This document shows positions 40,140 through 53,299 of a DNA stretch of 64,000 bases, in pieces (within the stretch, counting starts at the first letter, position 1; every line of letters begins with the position of its first letter). The position numbers and the translations under genes are program-made. The notes below the pieces were generated by a model. The model saw only the letters and a program-made list of their open reading frames with translations. It was not told the DNA's origin and made no database searches. Source of the stretch: Saussurea involucrata. Taxonomy: Eukaryota; Streptophyta; Magnoliopsida; Asterales; Asteraceae. The stretch is from assembly GCA_033807775.1 (NCBI GenBank), contig CM066314.1, forward strand, positions 35,327,001-35,391,000, written 5' to 3'.

Positions 40140-43100
40140 AGTCATTCGTAGTATTTGGATTCGGGTTGCTCAAAACACATGACTGGAAGAAAGGAGCTGC
40201 TCAATAATTATGTGGAAAAGTATGGTGGTAGAGTCAAATTTGGGAATGATCAATATTCTCCGATTTTGGGTTACGGAGACATTGTTAAAGACAAAGTCAG
40301 GATTATAAAGGTCAACTATGTTGAAGGTTTAGGACATAATCTGTTTAGTATAGGTCAATTCTGTGACAAAGACCTAGAAGTCAACTTCAAAAAGACTCGG
40401 TGTTCTGTCAGAAGAGAATGAAGAGATGAGCTTCTAGTGGGTACGAGAAAGTCAAATCTTTACACCATTGACCTGTCAAAGATCAAACCTAAGAATGACG
40501 TGTGTCTATTGTCTAAAGCATCATTGGAGAAAAGCTGGTTGTGGCACAAACGACTATCTCATCTCAATTTCCGTTATATTCAAAAACTGATGGTATGTGA
40601 TTTAGTCCTAGGTCTACCAATTCTGAAGTTTGAGAAAGACAACTTTTATATCGCCTGTGAGAAAGGGAAGTTGAAACGAGTTCCTCATCCGCCAAAACCT
40701 GAGCCGAGTACACACAAAGTTTTGGAAATTCCTCATATGGATCTCTGTGGGCCAATGAAGACTCTGAGTATAAGTGCCAAGTGGTATGTGTTGGTTGTCG
40801 TTAACGATTATTCGAGATACACTTGGGTGAAATTTCTACGTTCCAAAGATGAAACACCTGAGTTGATTATCTCGCTAATCAAACATCTTCAAGTGAATCT
40901 TTAATAATCAGTCCAGACAATCCGATCAGACAATGGAACGGATCTTAAAAACAAGACTCTAGATGATTTCCTTAAGTCATTAGGAGTGTCACATCAATAT
41001 TCTGCGGCAAGAAATCCTCAACAGAACAGGGTTGTTGAAAGACGAAATCGTACTCTAGTTGAAGCTGCCAGAATGATGTTGTCCTATGCTGATCGACCGT
41101 TATTTCTTTGGACAAAAGCTGTGTCAATGGCATGCTACACACAAAATCGTTCAATCATACATCGACGGTTTGGCAAAACACCATATGAAATTATCAACAA
41201 TAGAAAACTTGTAATACACTACTTTCGTGTCTTTGGGTGTAAGTGTATCGTGCTAAATGACAAGGACAATCTGAACAAATTCAGTCCTAAGGCAAAAGAG
41301 GGCGTTTTCATCGGATACTCGTCAAAGGCGTACAAAGTCTATTTTAAATCTTCTAGAACCATGATGGAAAGCATTAACGTCAAATTCGATGAGACTGAGG
41401 AAATGGCTTTTCTGCAAAACAGTACAGAACCCATAATATCTTGAATTCTAGCGTCCGGACAAATCCGTCCGACGACTACTAAGTCAAACAAAGATCAAGC
41501 TTCCACTTCTAATTCTACTTCTAATTATAATACTAATGAACTTGATATTTTGTTCGAGAATTTTTATGATGATTTCTTTGGAAACATTAAGTCATCTTCG
41601 AATGTTAAAGACAGGAATCAGGTTGCTCAAAATCCAGTTGAAGCCACGTTGTTAGGTCCTTCAACGGTACCAACTTCATCAAATACTGGTGCAACTACTC
41701 CTGCAACTTCCCCAACCAATGCAAACATGCCATCTACACAAGGAATACAACAAGTATCAACTAACAGTGCTTCTTCATCGGGTACGACTACAAATGTTAA
41801 AGATCAGAATACTGCTACCATACCTGAGGCATCTACTGTCGCAGTTCCCGAGGCAATGCCAATTGTCACTTCTGACAACCAACCAGCCTCACGTCCGGAA
41901 CCAACATTGATGATTGAGTTGAACTTCGATAAAGATCCTACCTTAGTAGACCCCAATCAAGATGCTATTTCTCTCCATCCATACTCAAAGAAGTGGACAC
42001 GCGGTCACCCAATAGATCAAGTGATTGGTGAGGTGTCTAAACCTGTGAAGACCAGGTCTGCAACCGTAAACGAAGTTTTGTTCACGCTATTTCTAAGTCA
42101 AGTTGAGCCAACCACAGTTCAACAAGCCTTGGAAGACCCGGACTGGATTATTGCGATGCAAGAAGAGCTGAATCAATTTGAAGTTCTGAAAGTGTGGAGA
42201 TTAGTTCCTAGACCCAAAGGAAAGACCGTCATTGGTACAAAGTGGGTCCTGAAAAATAAGAAAGATGAATACGGCATAGTCGTGAGGAACAAAGCATGAC
42301 TAGTAGCAAAAGGGTACAAATAACAAGAGGGTATAGACTACGATGAGACGTAGGCACCGATTGCTCGCTTAGAGGAAATTCAGATGTTCCTATCTTTTGC
42401 CGCCTACAAGAACTTCACTATTTATCAAATGGACGTGAAGACTGAATTCTTGAACGGTGTTCTCAAGGAGGAAATGTACATGTCTCAACCTGAAGGCTTT
42501 GTGGACAAAGATAAACCCGATCATGTGTATATTCTTGACAAAGCTCTTTACGAACTCAAGCAAGCCCCACGTGCCTGGTATGAAGTTCTATCTACCTTTC
42601 TACTAAGTGTCGGCTTTGAAAAAGGTAAAATCGACACGTACGACTCTCTTTACCAAGCTTGAGGATGGTGAAATTCTTCTCGTACAAATTTATGTTGATG
42701 ATATAATTTTTGGTTCGACTAACCCTGCATTTTGTACCTGGTTCTCTAACATTATGGTGACCAGATTCCAGATGAGTATGATGGGAGAGATTAACTTCTT
42801 TCTCGGATTACAAGTCAAGCAATTTTCGACATGAATCTTCATTAATCAGTCCAAGTACGTGTTTGACATTCTGAAGAAATTCAAAATGGAAAACTGTACG
42901 TCGATTGGTACTCCAATGGTACCAGGATCTAAGATCGGTCCAGATCCTGATGGTGAGGATGTTGATCTTAAGAATTATAGAGGAATGATAGGGTCATTAA
43001 TGTACTTAACTGCGAGTCGTCCAGATATTATGTTTGCAACTTGTCTATGTGCGAGATTTTAGGCTAAACCTAAGGCATCACGCCTTGGCGCCGTCAAAAG

Positions 43101-43638
43101 AATCTTTCGATATTTGAAAGGCACACCGTATCTCGGACTGTGGTATCCAAAAGATACGGGATACGAACTTACTTCATACTCAGACACGGATCATGGACGA
43201 AGCATTCTAGACAGGAAGAGCACATCAGGACATGTACAGTTTTTGGGAGACAAGCTCGTGAGTTGGTCATCCAAGAAACATAACTGTGTGTCAACATCAA
43301 CTGCGGAGGCTGAGTATGTAGCTGCGGCCAACTGTTGTTCACAGGTGTTGTGGATGAAGACCCAACTCATGGACTACGGTTTCAAATATGAGAAGATCCC
43401 TATATATTATGACGGTAAAAGTGCGATTGTCATATCTGCTAATCCTGTCCAACACACCAAGACTAAACATATCGACATCAGGTATCATTTTATTATAGAT
43501 CATGTTGAGAAATGAACAATTGAATTATACTTTGTTACAATTGAGTATCAACTTACCGATCTTTTTACAAAAGCCTTGGATGAAAAACGCTTTAATTTCT
43601 TAGTATCCAAGCTTGGCATGTTGAACATGAAAGTTTAA
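40140..43638 (+). pseudogene. Family A pol remnant (A2)
   Basis: Protease (LDSGCSKHMTG, about 40155), GAG-pre-integrase (LWHKRLSHLNF), integrase (MDLCGP, IRSDNGTDL, NRVVERRNR), linker, reverse transcriptase (YQMDVKTEFLNG, IYVDDIIFGS) and RNase H (YSDTDHGRSILDRKSTSGH, STAEAEYVAA, TKTKHIDIRYHF). The tail ends TDLFTKALDEKRFNF... at the stop 43636-43638. At least eight stops or frameshifts separate these blocks, so it cannot make a full enzyme. Confidence 0.88.
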
Positions 43639-44198
43639 CTTTTCTATATTGATCATATAATAGATTGAAATATTTGTATCTCAATCTAGATATTGTATCT
43701 AGACTGATACACTCGAATTTTCATCATATTCTATTCTTAATATATATTATTTAAATTTTCATGACTTTGTTGTTTTTTCAAATGTTTGTTCAACTTGTTA
43801 ATTTTCTTTTCCTTTAATGTTGTATTTGAGATTATATATGGTACTTGTATCTGCATGAGGTGTGTTCATGGTCTCAAGGGGAGTATAGTACATGATTATA
43901 TGCACAATAATAGGGGGAGTGTGCATAATTGACATCATCTGTAAGTATAGATGACATGGGAATACGGGAAGACAACAAGGTAACTATTCTAAACTGATTT
44001 GACACTAACTCTTAAATGATGAAAAATAATTTTCCAAATCTTTGCATCATTTAAGGGGGAGTGAAAACCTTGTTTAAATCTTGAGTGCTTAATCAATTGG
44101 AAGTTGGACATCTTCCAATGTGATAAAATCTTTTTGAAATATCTCGAAAAATATTTTGAAAAAATGTCCCAAGTATTGAAGTTATCACACCTAAAGGC
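43639..44198. other. pol to third-ORF spacer with purine tracts
   Basis: No ORF. Contains three PPT-like tracts, CAAGGGGAGTA (about 43877), ATAGGGGGAGTG (about 43910) and TTAAGGGGGAGTG (about 44050), that resemble the terminal polypurine tract at 49051. Confidence 0.55.
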
Positions 44199-45028
44199 TT
44201 GCGATAAAACACCCGCTATTTTTATCGCACCATGCTTCGTGTGAACAGTAAGTTATCGCAAGCCTCAGTTGCGATTAAATCCCTGATGTTATCGCAACCT
44301 GCTTCTTGCGACAACATTGAAGTTTATTGCATTCTCGTTCTTGCGATAAACTGGCACTGTGGATGGTCAAACGTTGGACCAATTATCCGATGCCACATGT
44401 CACTTGCCTCAAAATCCTATAAATAAGACGGTTTTTGAAACATTTGTCTTTTTCCAACTCTCTAAACCCTCTCAAGCTCTCAAGTGCGATTCTGCAATTT
44501 TTCGATGTTTTTCGTGTTCTAGTTTATTGCATTACGTTCAGAACCACTTCAAGGTCAGTATTCTATTGATTTTACTTCATTTCATCCGTGATTATTTGCT
44601 CTACAGTCGATTTTAGTGTGTTTAGAGTCGAACTCTGTGGGTCTTTTCATATTCTGTCAAATGATCAATGTGTATGTGTTTGTTAGTGATTAAAAATGCT
44701 ATGGTTTAACTATTGTGCACTTTGCGAACCTAGAGTGATAGGTTTTAACTTCAGTTTGTGCGAAAACTAGGTTTCTGGCTTGAACACTTAGGGTTTATCA
44801 TCGTGTTCATATTTATCACAACCCACAATGTTTTTCATGTTCATCTTCATCGCAACTCAAAGACATTCATCTTTATCGCAAAATATGTCTTGCGATAACT
44901 TTTTATCGCAACATATGTCTTGCGATAACTTTTTATCGCAACATATGTCTTGCGATAAACCTTTCATCGCAACCCTTACCTTGCGACAAAAAGTGTCCTG
45001 AGATATACTTTTGAAGTGTCTTGCGATA
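44199..45028. repeat. TCGCAA/TTGCGA arrays flanking the A2 internal promoter
   Basis: One cluster at 44199-44352 (with TGAACAGTA at 44242) lies just upstream of a TATA box. A second at 44815-45028 includes a 30-bp tandem unit (ATCGCAACATATGTCTTGCG...) repeated about three times between 44870 and 44960. Confidence 0.85.
44418..44425 (+). promoter_or_regulatory. Internal TATA box upstream of the A2 third ORF
   Basis: TATAAATA followed by a CT-rich leader (CCAACTCTCTAAACCCTCTC). A good splice donor AAG|GTCAGT ends a candidate leader exon at 44553, and an acceptor CACCAG sits immediately before the ATG at 45110, predicting a 556-bp leader intron that contains the second motif cluster. Confidence 0.6.
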
Positions 45029-45109
45029 AAACCAGGACTTAGGAAATTTTTTGACAAGTTTTTATAAAAATCCATTTTTTGGCACTATACTAACTCTATT
45101 CGACACCAG

Positions 45110-48100
45110 ATGGAAAATGTAAGACACAATGATGGGCACTCCTATGACGAAAACACCATGATTCTGTCTCACCTATCCTCGCATCCATCGGTGAATGCAC
45201 GTGATTTAGACGAAGAACTTTTACCAAGGAGTCTCCATCTTGCATTACTAGACAACAACCACCATCTGGATCGCAGTGTGGATTTCGAGTACCGCATCAT
45301 CCTATAGATCATCCGTGGTCATCCACTTCGCACTGCACTTACCAAAGTCATCACTGTACCAGTCATTTACCATCAGCAGTTCTGGCACACCCTGCAGTTC
45401 CACCCAGTTCACTGACGCAGCTAACTCTTCACTGTGAAAGTCGACCACTTCGTCGTTCGCCTAACCCTAAAAAGACTCCGACTAGCCTTGGATCTACCAT
45501 ATCACAATGACTTTGAAGACATGGTTCCCGAGGAACAACGTTTTGCAGATATTCGCAGCTTGGGATATCAACCCCCGAACAACTCAGTCCTTACACGTTC
45601 TTCTAACTTCAAGTGGAAGTTTCTCCCAAGGGTCTGGTATACTCTATTCTCCATTATTAACCGTTTTATGACACCGAAAACACAGGTCTTGATAAGAGCA
45701 ACATAGCCACTCTCAGGCTATTCCATGTCGTTGCTTTCAATCGCCGTATCGACTTTGCTATCATCATTTGGAAAGAACTCATAGAGATAGTCGGTGACAA
45801 GTCAAAGCCTATCAAGAATCGCCACTTCGTGCCATACGAGAGGTTCCTACAGATAATCATTCACCAAATCATGGAAAGCAACCAGGAGATACCCAGACGA
45901 CCTAATGCACTTCAAGGCCCAACTCAATGGACGCACTTTCTCAAAATACCCTACCCAATCAAATTTGCTCATATCGTCGTCATACCAGAAGACGTGTAAG
46001 CCTATGCCAACCAGCAGTCTGAGGTAGTTAGACAATATAGAATAGATAATGCACTAATGGTCCAGCCAGAATTGGAGGGACCTACCCACAGTGCCACCCA
46101 ACTAGGTGGTGAGGGTCAAAGAGTCGAGCAGGTTCAGGAACATGGGGTTTCTGAACGGAGAAAGGTGAGGAGAAATGAAAGAAAAAGAGGGGGTGATGTG
46201 GTGAGGACTGTTGGTCATGCATCTACATCCAAAGCTACCAAAGCGACCAAACTCCAAATCTTTGATGATGATGTGTCATGGGATTCTGCTGACGATGCTG
46301 ATGATGTAATATCTGCTTCTCCTTCTTAGGATGAAGACAGTACCCAACCTAGACATGATGCTAATGTTGCCAACTCAAATTCCGATTCAGGTCACGACCC
46401 CGATGCACATTTGATACCGAGACATGTTGGCCTGAGACATCGAATAGAGAGTTCTGATGCTGATTCCACCTGGAACATCAGACCATCAGGAGAAACTGGT
46501 GTCATAAGGCGGGATGAGGGTGTTGAAGTTGAAACTATTGAGATAGTGAGCCGAGAGAATGCTAGAAAATAAATGAGAGAGCGTGAGACAGGGTCACGCA
46601 AAGTTTTAACTAGTGACCCTCCCCAAACCGATCTAAGTCGGGTAGCCACATCCACTACCAACGTGCGTACGTCGCCGTTGCGCATTGAAACAGACATGGT
46701 GGACCCAACCATGCAGTGTACAACCCCACAAAGCCACTCATCGGCTTCTCGACAAGCCGATGTTTCATTCAGCACAGGGGATCAAGCACAACTTCTATCA
46801 GGAACATACTCGATGTTTGTTGATATTGAACAAAGTAGGCTTCTGCCCCGACCACCAAACTTTATTCTGCGTACCTCGAGTCTAGTGCCATTTGGACGAA
46901 CTACCTTTCCTAGGACACGAGCATCGGTATTACACCAAGTTGGAGGTTTCCGTGCCCCAACCAGAACTACCCCGAGTCAGGCCGCCATTTGTTGGTGCCT
47001 CACAAGAACATAGTGGAAGTCCTGTCATATCCAACACCATGCCAGCTATGAGCACAGGCCATTCAGTTGCTTCAACTACAATGCAAATCGGAAACCTACG
47101 TGGTTCGGGTGTTAGACCCAATTTCACTACTTTCTCTCTTGATCAGGTGGTTGAAATGCTAAAACCGCCCCCACATTATGTAACTCTGGATTTCCTGAGA
47201 GCTTCTATAGCATCCATTAACAACTCTTACAAGCTTCACCGTAAGGAAATGCAAGAGACAGTTGACAGACTTTCAGCAGAAGTCAGCAGAGCAGTTAAAG
47301 GAAAAGGGGGTAGCAGAATCTCCGTCAGCTCCTGAATCTCAACCATCCGTAGCTCAACCCAGATATCAAACTCCACCATCACAACCCTTACATACCATCC
47401 CAACCCACTCAAATCTGAGCTTTTAGCCCGGCTACTTGCCCAGGGAGATACCAATACCAACGAAGAGGTAGATTTGGTAGGTTTACTTCGAAGACAAACT
47501 GAAACCCAAACCCAACTACCCACCAGCACTAACTTCCAAAATATCCAAAACTCCTTCAAAGAAATGACCCAAGCCATGCGTACCGGATACAAATCTCTAT
47601 CTGAAAGAATCACATTGGTAGAATAGACTTCTGGTGTTCAATCTCAAGGTTCCAAAAGACGTAGACATGATGATCTGGATGACCCTGATCACCATGAGGG
47701 AGAGAAAAAAGCCAGAGTTGGAGAATCTAGTGGTGTACATGCTGAATGAATGGGGGGATTAGATGAGGCAGTAACTGAGGGGACAGGTGGACATGAAACT
47801 GAAGTTGTCCAAGTTGATAATGAAGTTCTAGCTGATGTCATACCTAGGGTTGAAAAACCTCAAGGTGTTGACAATAGAACCGAGGAGGAAAGGATGGCAG
47901 ATGATATACTAAATGATTACATCTATATTGATTCTGATAAGGAGCCAGAGAGAACAACTGTGCAGATCAAGGAGGAACTAGATGATATCTTTGATACTTC
48001 TGGGGCTCACGCTGTGGATTCTGATTCTGAAGATGATATCACTCAACCGGAACAACCGATTGAAGAAGGTACTGGTACGTCAGAGCAAAACATTTCGGTA

Positions 48101-49029
48101 AACACTTATGGCAAGATTAGAGATCCCTCTTAGATGCTGAGCTTCACTTTTATCAGAATCTAATTGATGATAAACCTAACTACATTGGAACTGGAGAAAG
48201 ATTATGAACTTTAACTCCGTTCCAAGAGAGTGTAAGAAAGGACTTGTTCGTGAGGGACATTCAGAAGATTGACTTGGTAAAGGTATACAAAATTGAGAAG
48301 TGGTCGGCTCTACACAGAACAGAATTTTTGCACGTGATGAAGAATAAAGACCTGGACAAGAATGTTGTAAGGTCTAATAAGGCAATTTTGAAAATTCTGA
48401 AGATAGAGTCACATAGGCTACTCAATGTCTAGTATCCGCAGTTTACAGTCATGAGATCAGATGGTAAAGAATGGTTCTTCACGGAAGCTGACTTCAAGAG
48501 CCTGATGCTTGATGACTTCCTAAGCCCGTATGACATTCTGGCACGAAATCCTGAAAAGAAAATAGAATGGTCTACCGCCTATCAGAGTGTCAAGAGGTTT
48601 ATGAAAAACATGGTAAAATGTTCTTATCTAACCGACTTTCAGATGGCCTTAGAAGCACATCAATCTAGAGTGAACCTCCGAAGATCTAACAAGAAACTTG
48701 CTGACATCCAAGGTATCCCTGTTTACTCTGTGTTTGTTAAACCTGAACTCGGAGTCGTCTACTTCATACATGAGAAGAAGAAGAGATTCTTGAGAATCAG
48801 TGAAGTAAACAAATACTGCGATGGGACTTTCAAGATGATTCAGATCCATCTGGAGAGTAATCTTAGATTAGATGAAATTGGAGAAGTCAAGCTGAAGGAG
48901 AAGGTGAAGCGGCTGATACAACAAGTCCTGGATGCCTTCAGATACAGACGTGAGTACCAGAACACACTAAGAAGATTCGAGATCATCTTTGGGATTCGGA
49001 AGAAACACATGACTCCAGTGATTTCTTAA
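45110..49029 (+). pseudogene. Family A third ORF (env-like position), degenerate
   Basis: The ATG at 45110 follows a splice acceptor. The N-terminal part (to about 46000) ends with FVPYERFLQIIIHQ, the counterpart of KSFYMYPRFVQ in family B. The middle (46057-47750) is acidic, Ser/Pro-rich and Gln/Asp-rich with basic RRKVRRNERKR. The C-terminal domain (48130-49029, open from 48451) contains GVVYFIHEKKKRFLRISEVN and ends IRKKHMTPVIS, paralleling the family B C-terminus. Stops at 45305, 46327 and others, and several shifts, disable it. No membrane anchor is evident. Confidence 0.7.
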
Positions 49030-49050
49030 ATCTTTGCCTCTACTTTGATA

Positions 49051-49063
49051 CAAGGGGGGAGAT
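49051..49063 (+). other. Polypurine tract of A2
   Basis: CAAGGGGGGAGAT immediately before the 3' LTR. Confidence 0.85.
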
Positions 49064-49303
49064 TGTTAGTGCTCTAACTGACACCTTGTATCAAGTAGAG
49101 GGGCCATATTGAAACTATCTTATTTTGCACACTATATAAGGATTTTGCCTTGTATTTGTTTAGTGTGTCATTCCATTCATCCAAGTACATGTTATACTTT
49201 CTCTCTAGAATTCCTTACAGATTTTGTACTTGTGATTTGATCTTAATAGAGGGATGACAACTTGATTTCTATATTGATACTGAATGCTTGTTCTAGGATC
49301 ACA
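49064..49303 (+). repeat. 3' LTR of A2
   Basis: 240 bp, TGTTAGTGCTC...GATCACA, about 96% identical to the 5' LTR by eye. Confidence 0.9.
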
Positions 49304-49578
49304 GTATGTATACATGATGTTATATGCATGTTTGTTGGTTGCTAACCACGATTGGACCTATGTATATATTGTTTCATGTATGTGTATATGTTGTATATAC
49401 GTTTATATGCATGTGTATGTGTGAATGTATAGATAACATGTGTGTTGTTTGGTAACGCACACTGGATATATGCAGACGTTAGGCTATGGCTAATTAGATA
49501 GGTTGGATATGTTTGATTTAGAGTTGTTATGCTGCTGAAATGTCTACAAATATATAATCTCACCCGTTTTTGATTTGG

Positions 49579-50012
49579 TAAACCATATGATCGCTTTCAC
49601 GAGCTTAGGGAAGAGACACTGGCTAGCCATGAGCTTGATCCCCCTCCGATTGAGGAGGCATCTCTTTGATGAGGATGGAATAAGGGCCGTATGTGACGAT
49701 GCAGAATCCCCGTTATGGAAGAAGTTGGGTCGTATGTTTGGTTATGTATCTTGTCGTTACTTTTCATTGCCTACAAACACTGATTTTTTGTTGAATATTT
49801 AATATCTATAGTTAGCTGAGTTGACAGAGAAGATAGCAAAGATCGAGGAGGAGGCGAGGGAGGCAAAGGAACGCCAGGAGTGTCATCTGGCCCAATTAGA
49901 GATCGAAAAGAAGAGGAACGAAGACCTACAGGCAGAACAGGTCAGACATGCTACCCAGTTAGCCGAGCAACTCACAATGTCGCAGCAATTTGTTGCTTTT
50001 ATGCGGCAATAG
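49579..50012 (+). pseudogene. CACTA transposase, C-terminal exons
   Basis: 49579-49735 encodes PYDRFHELREETLASHELDP followed by a frame disruption at 49666-49671 (tandem TGA). The last exon 49812-50012 starts after an AG acceptor and encodes a 66-residue coiled coil (LAELTEKIAKIEEEAREAKE...) ending QQFVAFMRQ-stop. It continues the gene whose upstream exon is at 35533-35673. Confidence 0.7.
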
Positions 50013-50189
50013 GGATTCATTTTCCCCTCTCCCGGCCCTACCGACCCTCCCCCTAGTTAGATTGCTATTATTGTATTTGCAATCGTACTGTATTTTGGAA
50101 TTTGGTATTTTCAATTTGTTGGGTTGGTGTTTTCAAATTATGGGCAGGTATTTATATAAAAATACAGGAAATACTGTTTTGTTTATTTT

Positions 50190-50455
50190 TTTACAATCAA
50201 CGACGGATTAGTGACGGAATTCCGTCGCTAAAAGTATTTATATATTTATTTTTTCCTAAATCAGTGACGAATCAGTGACGGAATTTCGTCACTGATCCGT
50301 TGCTGAACATTCCGTCGTTGAATATAGCCGTCGTTGAATACATTCGTCGTTGATCCGTCGCTAATAGTATCACTCACCACCTGAACAACGACAGACTTTC
50401 AGTGACGGATTAGCGACATAATTTGTCGTCACTGATAGGGTCGATTTTTGTAGTG
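50190..50455 (+). mobile_element. CACTA 3' subterminal region and terminus
   Basis: Dense inverted repeats of GACGGATTAGTGACGG and CCGTCACTGATCCGTCG type end in GGGTCGATTTTTGTAGTG at 50455, the CACTA terminal signature. Belongs with the transposase exons just upstream. Confidence 0.75.
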
Positions 50456-50457
50456 TA

Positions 50458-50670
50458 GTTTTGAATCACTCTTTATCATCCCCCCTTGATTTAAAGATGA
50501 ATACACCCAACTTTGATCTGAGAAACTCATGCTTAACTTATGGAAGTGGCTTTGTAAAGATATCGGCCACTTGTTGGTTTGTATTAATGGTCTTCGTAAC
50601 AATCTCTTTAGCATCAACAAGACTTTGAATGTAGTGATAACGAATGTTTATATGCTTGGTCCTACTGATG
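50458..50670 (-). pseudogene. copia RNase H tail fragment
   Basis: On the minus strand: RTKHINIRYHYIQSLVDAKEIV, then NQQVADIFTKPLP-stop, then a purine tract TCAAGGGGGGATGA. It is cut on the left by the CACTA terminus and on the right by unrelated sequence at about 50671. Confidence 0.75.
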
Positions 50671-52401
50671 TGTTTTAAATTAATACCGCAAGTGTACGTG
50701 TTCTGTAGCATACGGGTCGATCACATGGAGGTGATGGTCTAAACACTAACCACTTAATAATCATAGACTAATTATGCAAATCAGATAATTGATTGGTTAT
50801 TGAACTAATTGGACAAGAAATAAAGAAAATTAAGGAAAGAGGGTAAAATATGAAGCAACTAACGATAGAACTAAGCAAAATAAATGATAACTACAACTAA
50901 AGGGGCATTGTATAACGTCAACATTTCGGTAATGGTGAGAATTTGTTTTGCAAAACTACTTCAACCTTCTCTCAAGGTGGAGTAGTTTTTCTAACCAAGA
51001 TACATATTTACTTTCGCAATATGTATACATTGAGAAAATACATTGAAAATTAAAAACTATTTTTCTCAATCAATGTCCCTAACTATTTACATGTTAGGAC
51101 TGTTGTCAATGATTAGTTTGACCCAAGTAATAAACTTTCAATTTTATCAAAAAACAATCGAATTAACTAAATGTCTTGTTAAAAACCAATTAAATCAGCT
51201 TTAACTCTCGTTAAAAATCAAAGTGCATTAAAACCCGACATTCGTTATAAAAAAATTAATCAATACCAAAACTTCGATCGTAAGCGACGATTACCCAATA
51301 GGACGAATATCGAATAGAAACCAAGCAACAAGTTATTTATCTACACCCTAACAAGATTAAAGATAAAGAAATAAAACTAACTAGCAACACAACTACATTA
51401 GAAACGACTTATCTATAATTAACATTAACTAAAAATAAAGACAAACAATGAACAATTAGAAGAACATTTGCAGAAATTTAAACTAAATGCTGAAAATTAA
51501 TTTAACCTAATATATAGAAAATTAAACAGATAGAGTAGAGAGAATATATATGCATAAAAGTATAGAGTAACAAAGTAAAAGATAAGAAAGATACAAAAAA
51601 TCGAAACTTTAATACGAACTAACAAAAGATAAGAGAGATTCAAGAAAGAAAAAACTAAGGACGATTCATTGAATTAATAATATTCAAACAAAACGGAAAT
51701 CAATTAACTAAACTAAAGAGGTAGGGAAGAATATACTCAATACATATGAAGATCGAATGTAATCAAGCTCCAGTCGTATATGCTTCAAGATTAGGAGTCT
51801 TCTTCCCCAAGAATTCTTGAAATCGATCAAAGAAAAATCAAAGAGAGCCAAAAAAACGTGAGTTCCTATCTCTCCTATAAAAAAGAACGAGCTAGTGTTT
51901 TAAAAGAAACCTAGAGAAAAATAAAAGGCCAAACCCAAAAGAATTAAAAAGCCCAATAAATTCAGACCTTTCGTGCCTGCGAATAAATCTTTCACTGGCG
52001 CGAAAGTGGAGGGAATGCAAAACATGAGCTCTAGAGGGTTTTCTTCGTGCCCGCGAAGCGTGGCAGAATCTCCAAACTTCAAGATCTCGAATTTTCGCTC
52101 CATATCTTCACTAACTTGGGTATTCATCTTTGCTTTCTTCACTTTCTTCTTCACGTCACTCTTCACTCCTTCCGAATCATCCACCATGTCGCCTCCAACA
52201 CTTCGCATAATCTGCACAAAAGCAAACCAAAAGCATAAAAAACTATCCCAAAAACCATTCCCATCGTGATTAAGAAAGAAATGGAAAAGAACAATAAAAA
52301 TGCATGAAGGACTAAGCAAAGGACTAAAGTGCATAAAAGATGCAACTAAAATGCACAAAGGTAGGTGCATAAAATGCACTTAACATCTACCATGAAACAT
52401 T
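50671..52401. other. Unassigned repeat-like sequence, no supported gene
   Basis: AT-rich until 51,950, then less so. Starts ATACCGCAAGTGTACG..., which reminds me of ends of large non-autonomous LTR elements, but I found no second copy here. A minus-strand ORF (52379-51900) contains a Lys-rich segment and ends in a hydrophobic stretch; I do not recognise it and treat it as non-coding. Confidence 0.4.
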
Positions 52402-52562
52402 CACTACAAGAAATGGTAGACAGAACGATGAGGCATATAACGACGATTTTTGGTTTGTAACTGTAAATATCTATAGCGACGACTATTTGTCGCTAAAAGG
52501 TGAAAAAAATTCTCCAACGTTGGTTGGATTTTTTTTGCGACGAGAACGTTGTTGTTGTAGAT
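52402..52562 (+). mobile_element. CACTA-type 5' terminus
   Basis: Starts CACTACAAGAAATGGTAG and has subterminal AACGACGATTTTTGG and GCGACGACTATTTGTCGCTA repeats. Interrupted at 52568 by the A3 retrotransposon. Confidence 0.55.
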
Positions 52563-52567
52563 GATAT

Positions 52568-52881
52568 TGTTAGGACACAAAATGTCCTAATTATAAGATA
52601 GTTTTGTAAAAGGGTTTTAATAGTAATATGGGCTTGGGTTATGTTATAAGGGCTTGGGCTTAATAGTGTAACAAGGGGGTATTTATAGATAAGTGTGTGT
52701 AATTAGGGTTTGCAAGTGTGAGTCACAATGTAGGCCAAGGTGTTTGTGTGTGTAAACTAGAGAGAGATCCATTCTCTCTCTAGGTGTTCTTCATCAATAA
52801 TACACCACTTTGTCTATTATCTATTCTTGTTACAATCTTATACAATATATGAATCGTTGCCTTGTTCAAATGGGACTCACA
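52568..52881 (+). repeat. 5' LTR of A3 (314 bp)
   Basis: TGTTAGGACACAAAATGTCC...GGGACTCACA, with a TATA-like GTATTTATAG near 52680. A near match of its last ~31 bp recurs at 63961-63992. Confidence 0.8.
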
Positions 52882-52883
52882 AG

Positions 52884-52895
52884 TGGTATCAGAGT
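52884..52895 (+). other. Primer binding site of A3
   Basis: TGGTATCAGAGT, one base from the tRNA-Met consensus. Confidence 0.8.
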
Positions 52896-53299
52896 AGTAT
52901 ATCACATTGATTTGATTAGGATTGTGAGGGTTTTTGCTAAAATTTGAGTGTTCTTCATTTTTCTTCATCTTTTGATTGATTTTAGTCATTAGAGTTCTTC
53001 TAATGGATTAGAATCGATCAAGGGTTGTTAGTAGATTAGTCCTGAGTGTTTTTATTCCACAAATACACTAGGATCGTTGCTCATATTCTGCTTTTTCCCA
53101 TTTTTTTGCACTTTTACATTTCTGCACACTGTTTTGCATCGAAAACCAGTTTCTGTTGGTTTTTGGATAAAACACGAAGCATTAAAGTTGCCCAGAATTG
53201 TCTCGCGAATCTACCCACCAAATTTTAGCTTAATCTGATATGTTTTGAAGATCCGTCTTTGAATCTTCATACATATCTCAACCATCATAGTTTCATCAA

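Larger units (their letters stand above)
35756..49303 (+). mobile_element. Family A SIRE-like Ty1/copia element, copy A2, full length but decayed
   Basis: A 13,548-bp plus-strand element with 240-bp LTRs (35756-35995 and 49064-49303), target duplication GTATG (35751-35755 and 49304-49308), primer binding site and polypurine tract. Order: leader with motif array, gag, pol, spacer with promoter-like sequence and second array, degenerate third ORF. LTRs differ at about 9 of 240 positions, mostly transitions, so it is much older than family B. All coding regions have multiple stops. It sits in an intron of a CACTA transposase gene. Confidence 0.92.

Noticed and set aside
50671..52380. A gene encoded by the minus-strand ORF 52379-51900
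   Set aside because: The reading frame mixes a short Lys-rich segment with translated non-coding sequence and shows no domain; I could not support it.
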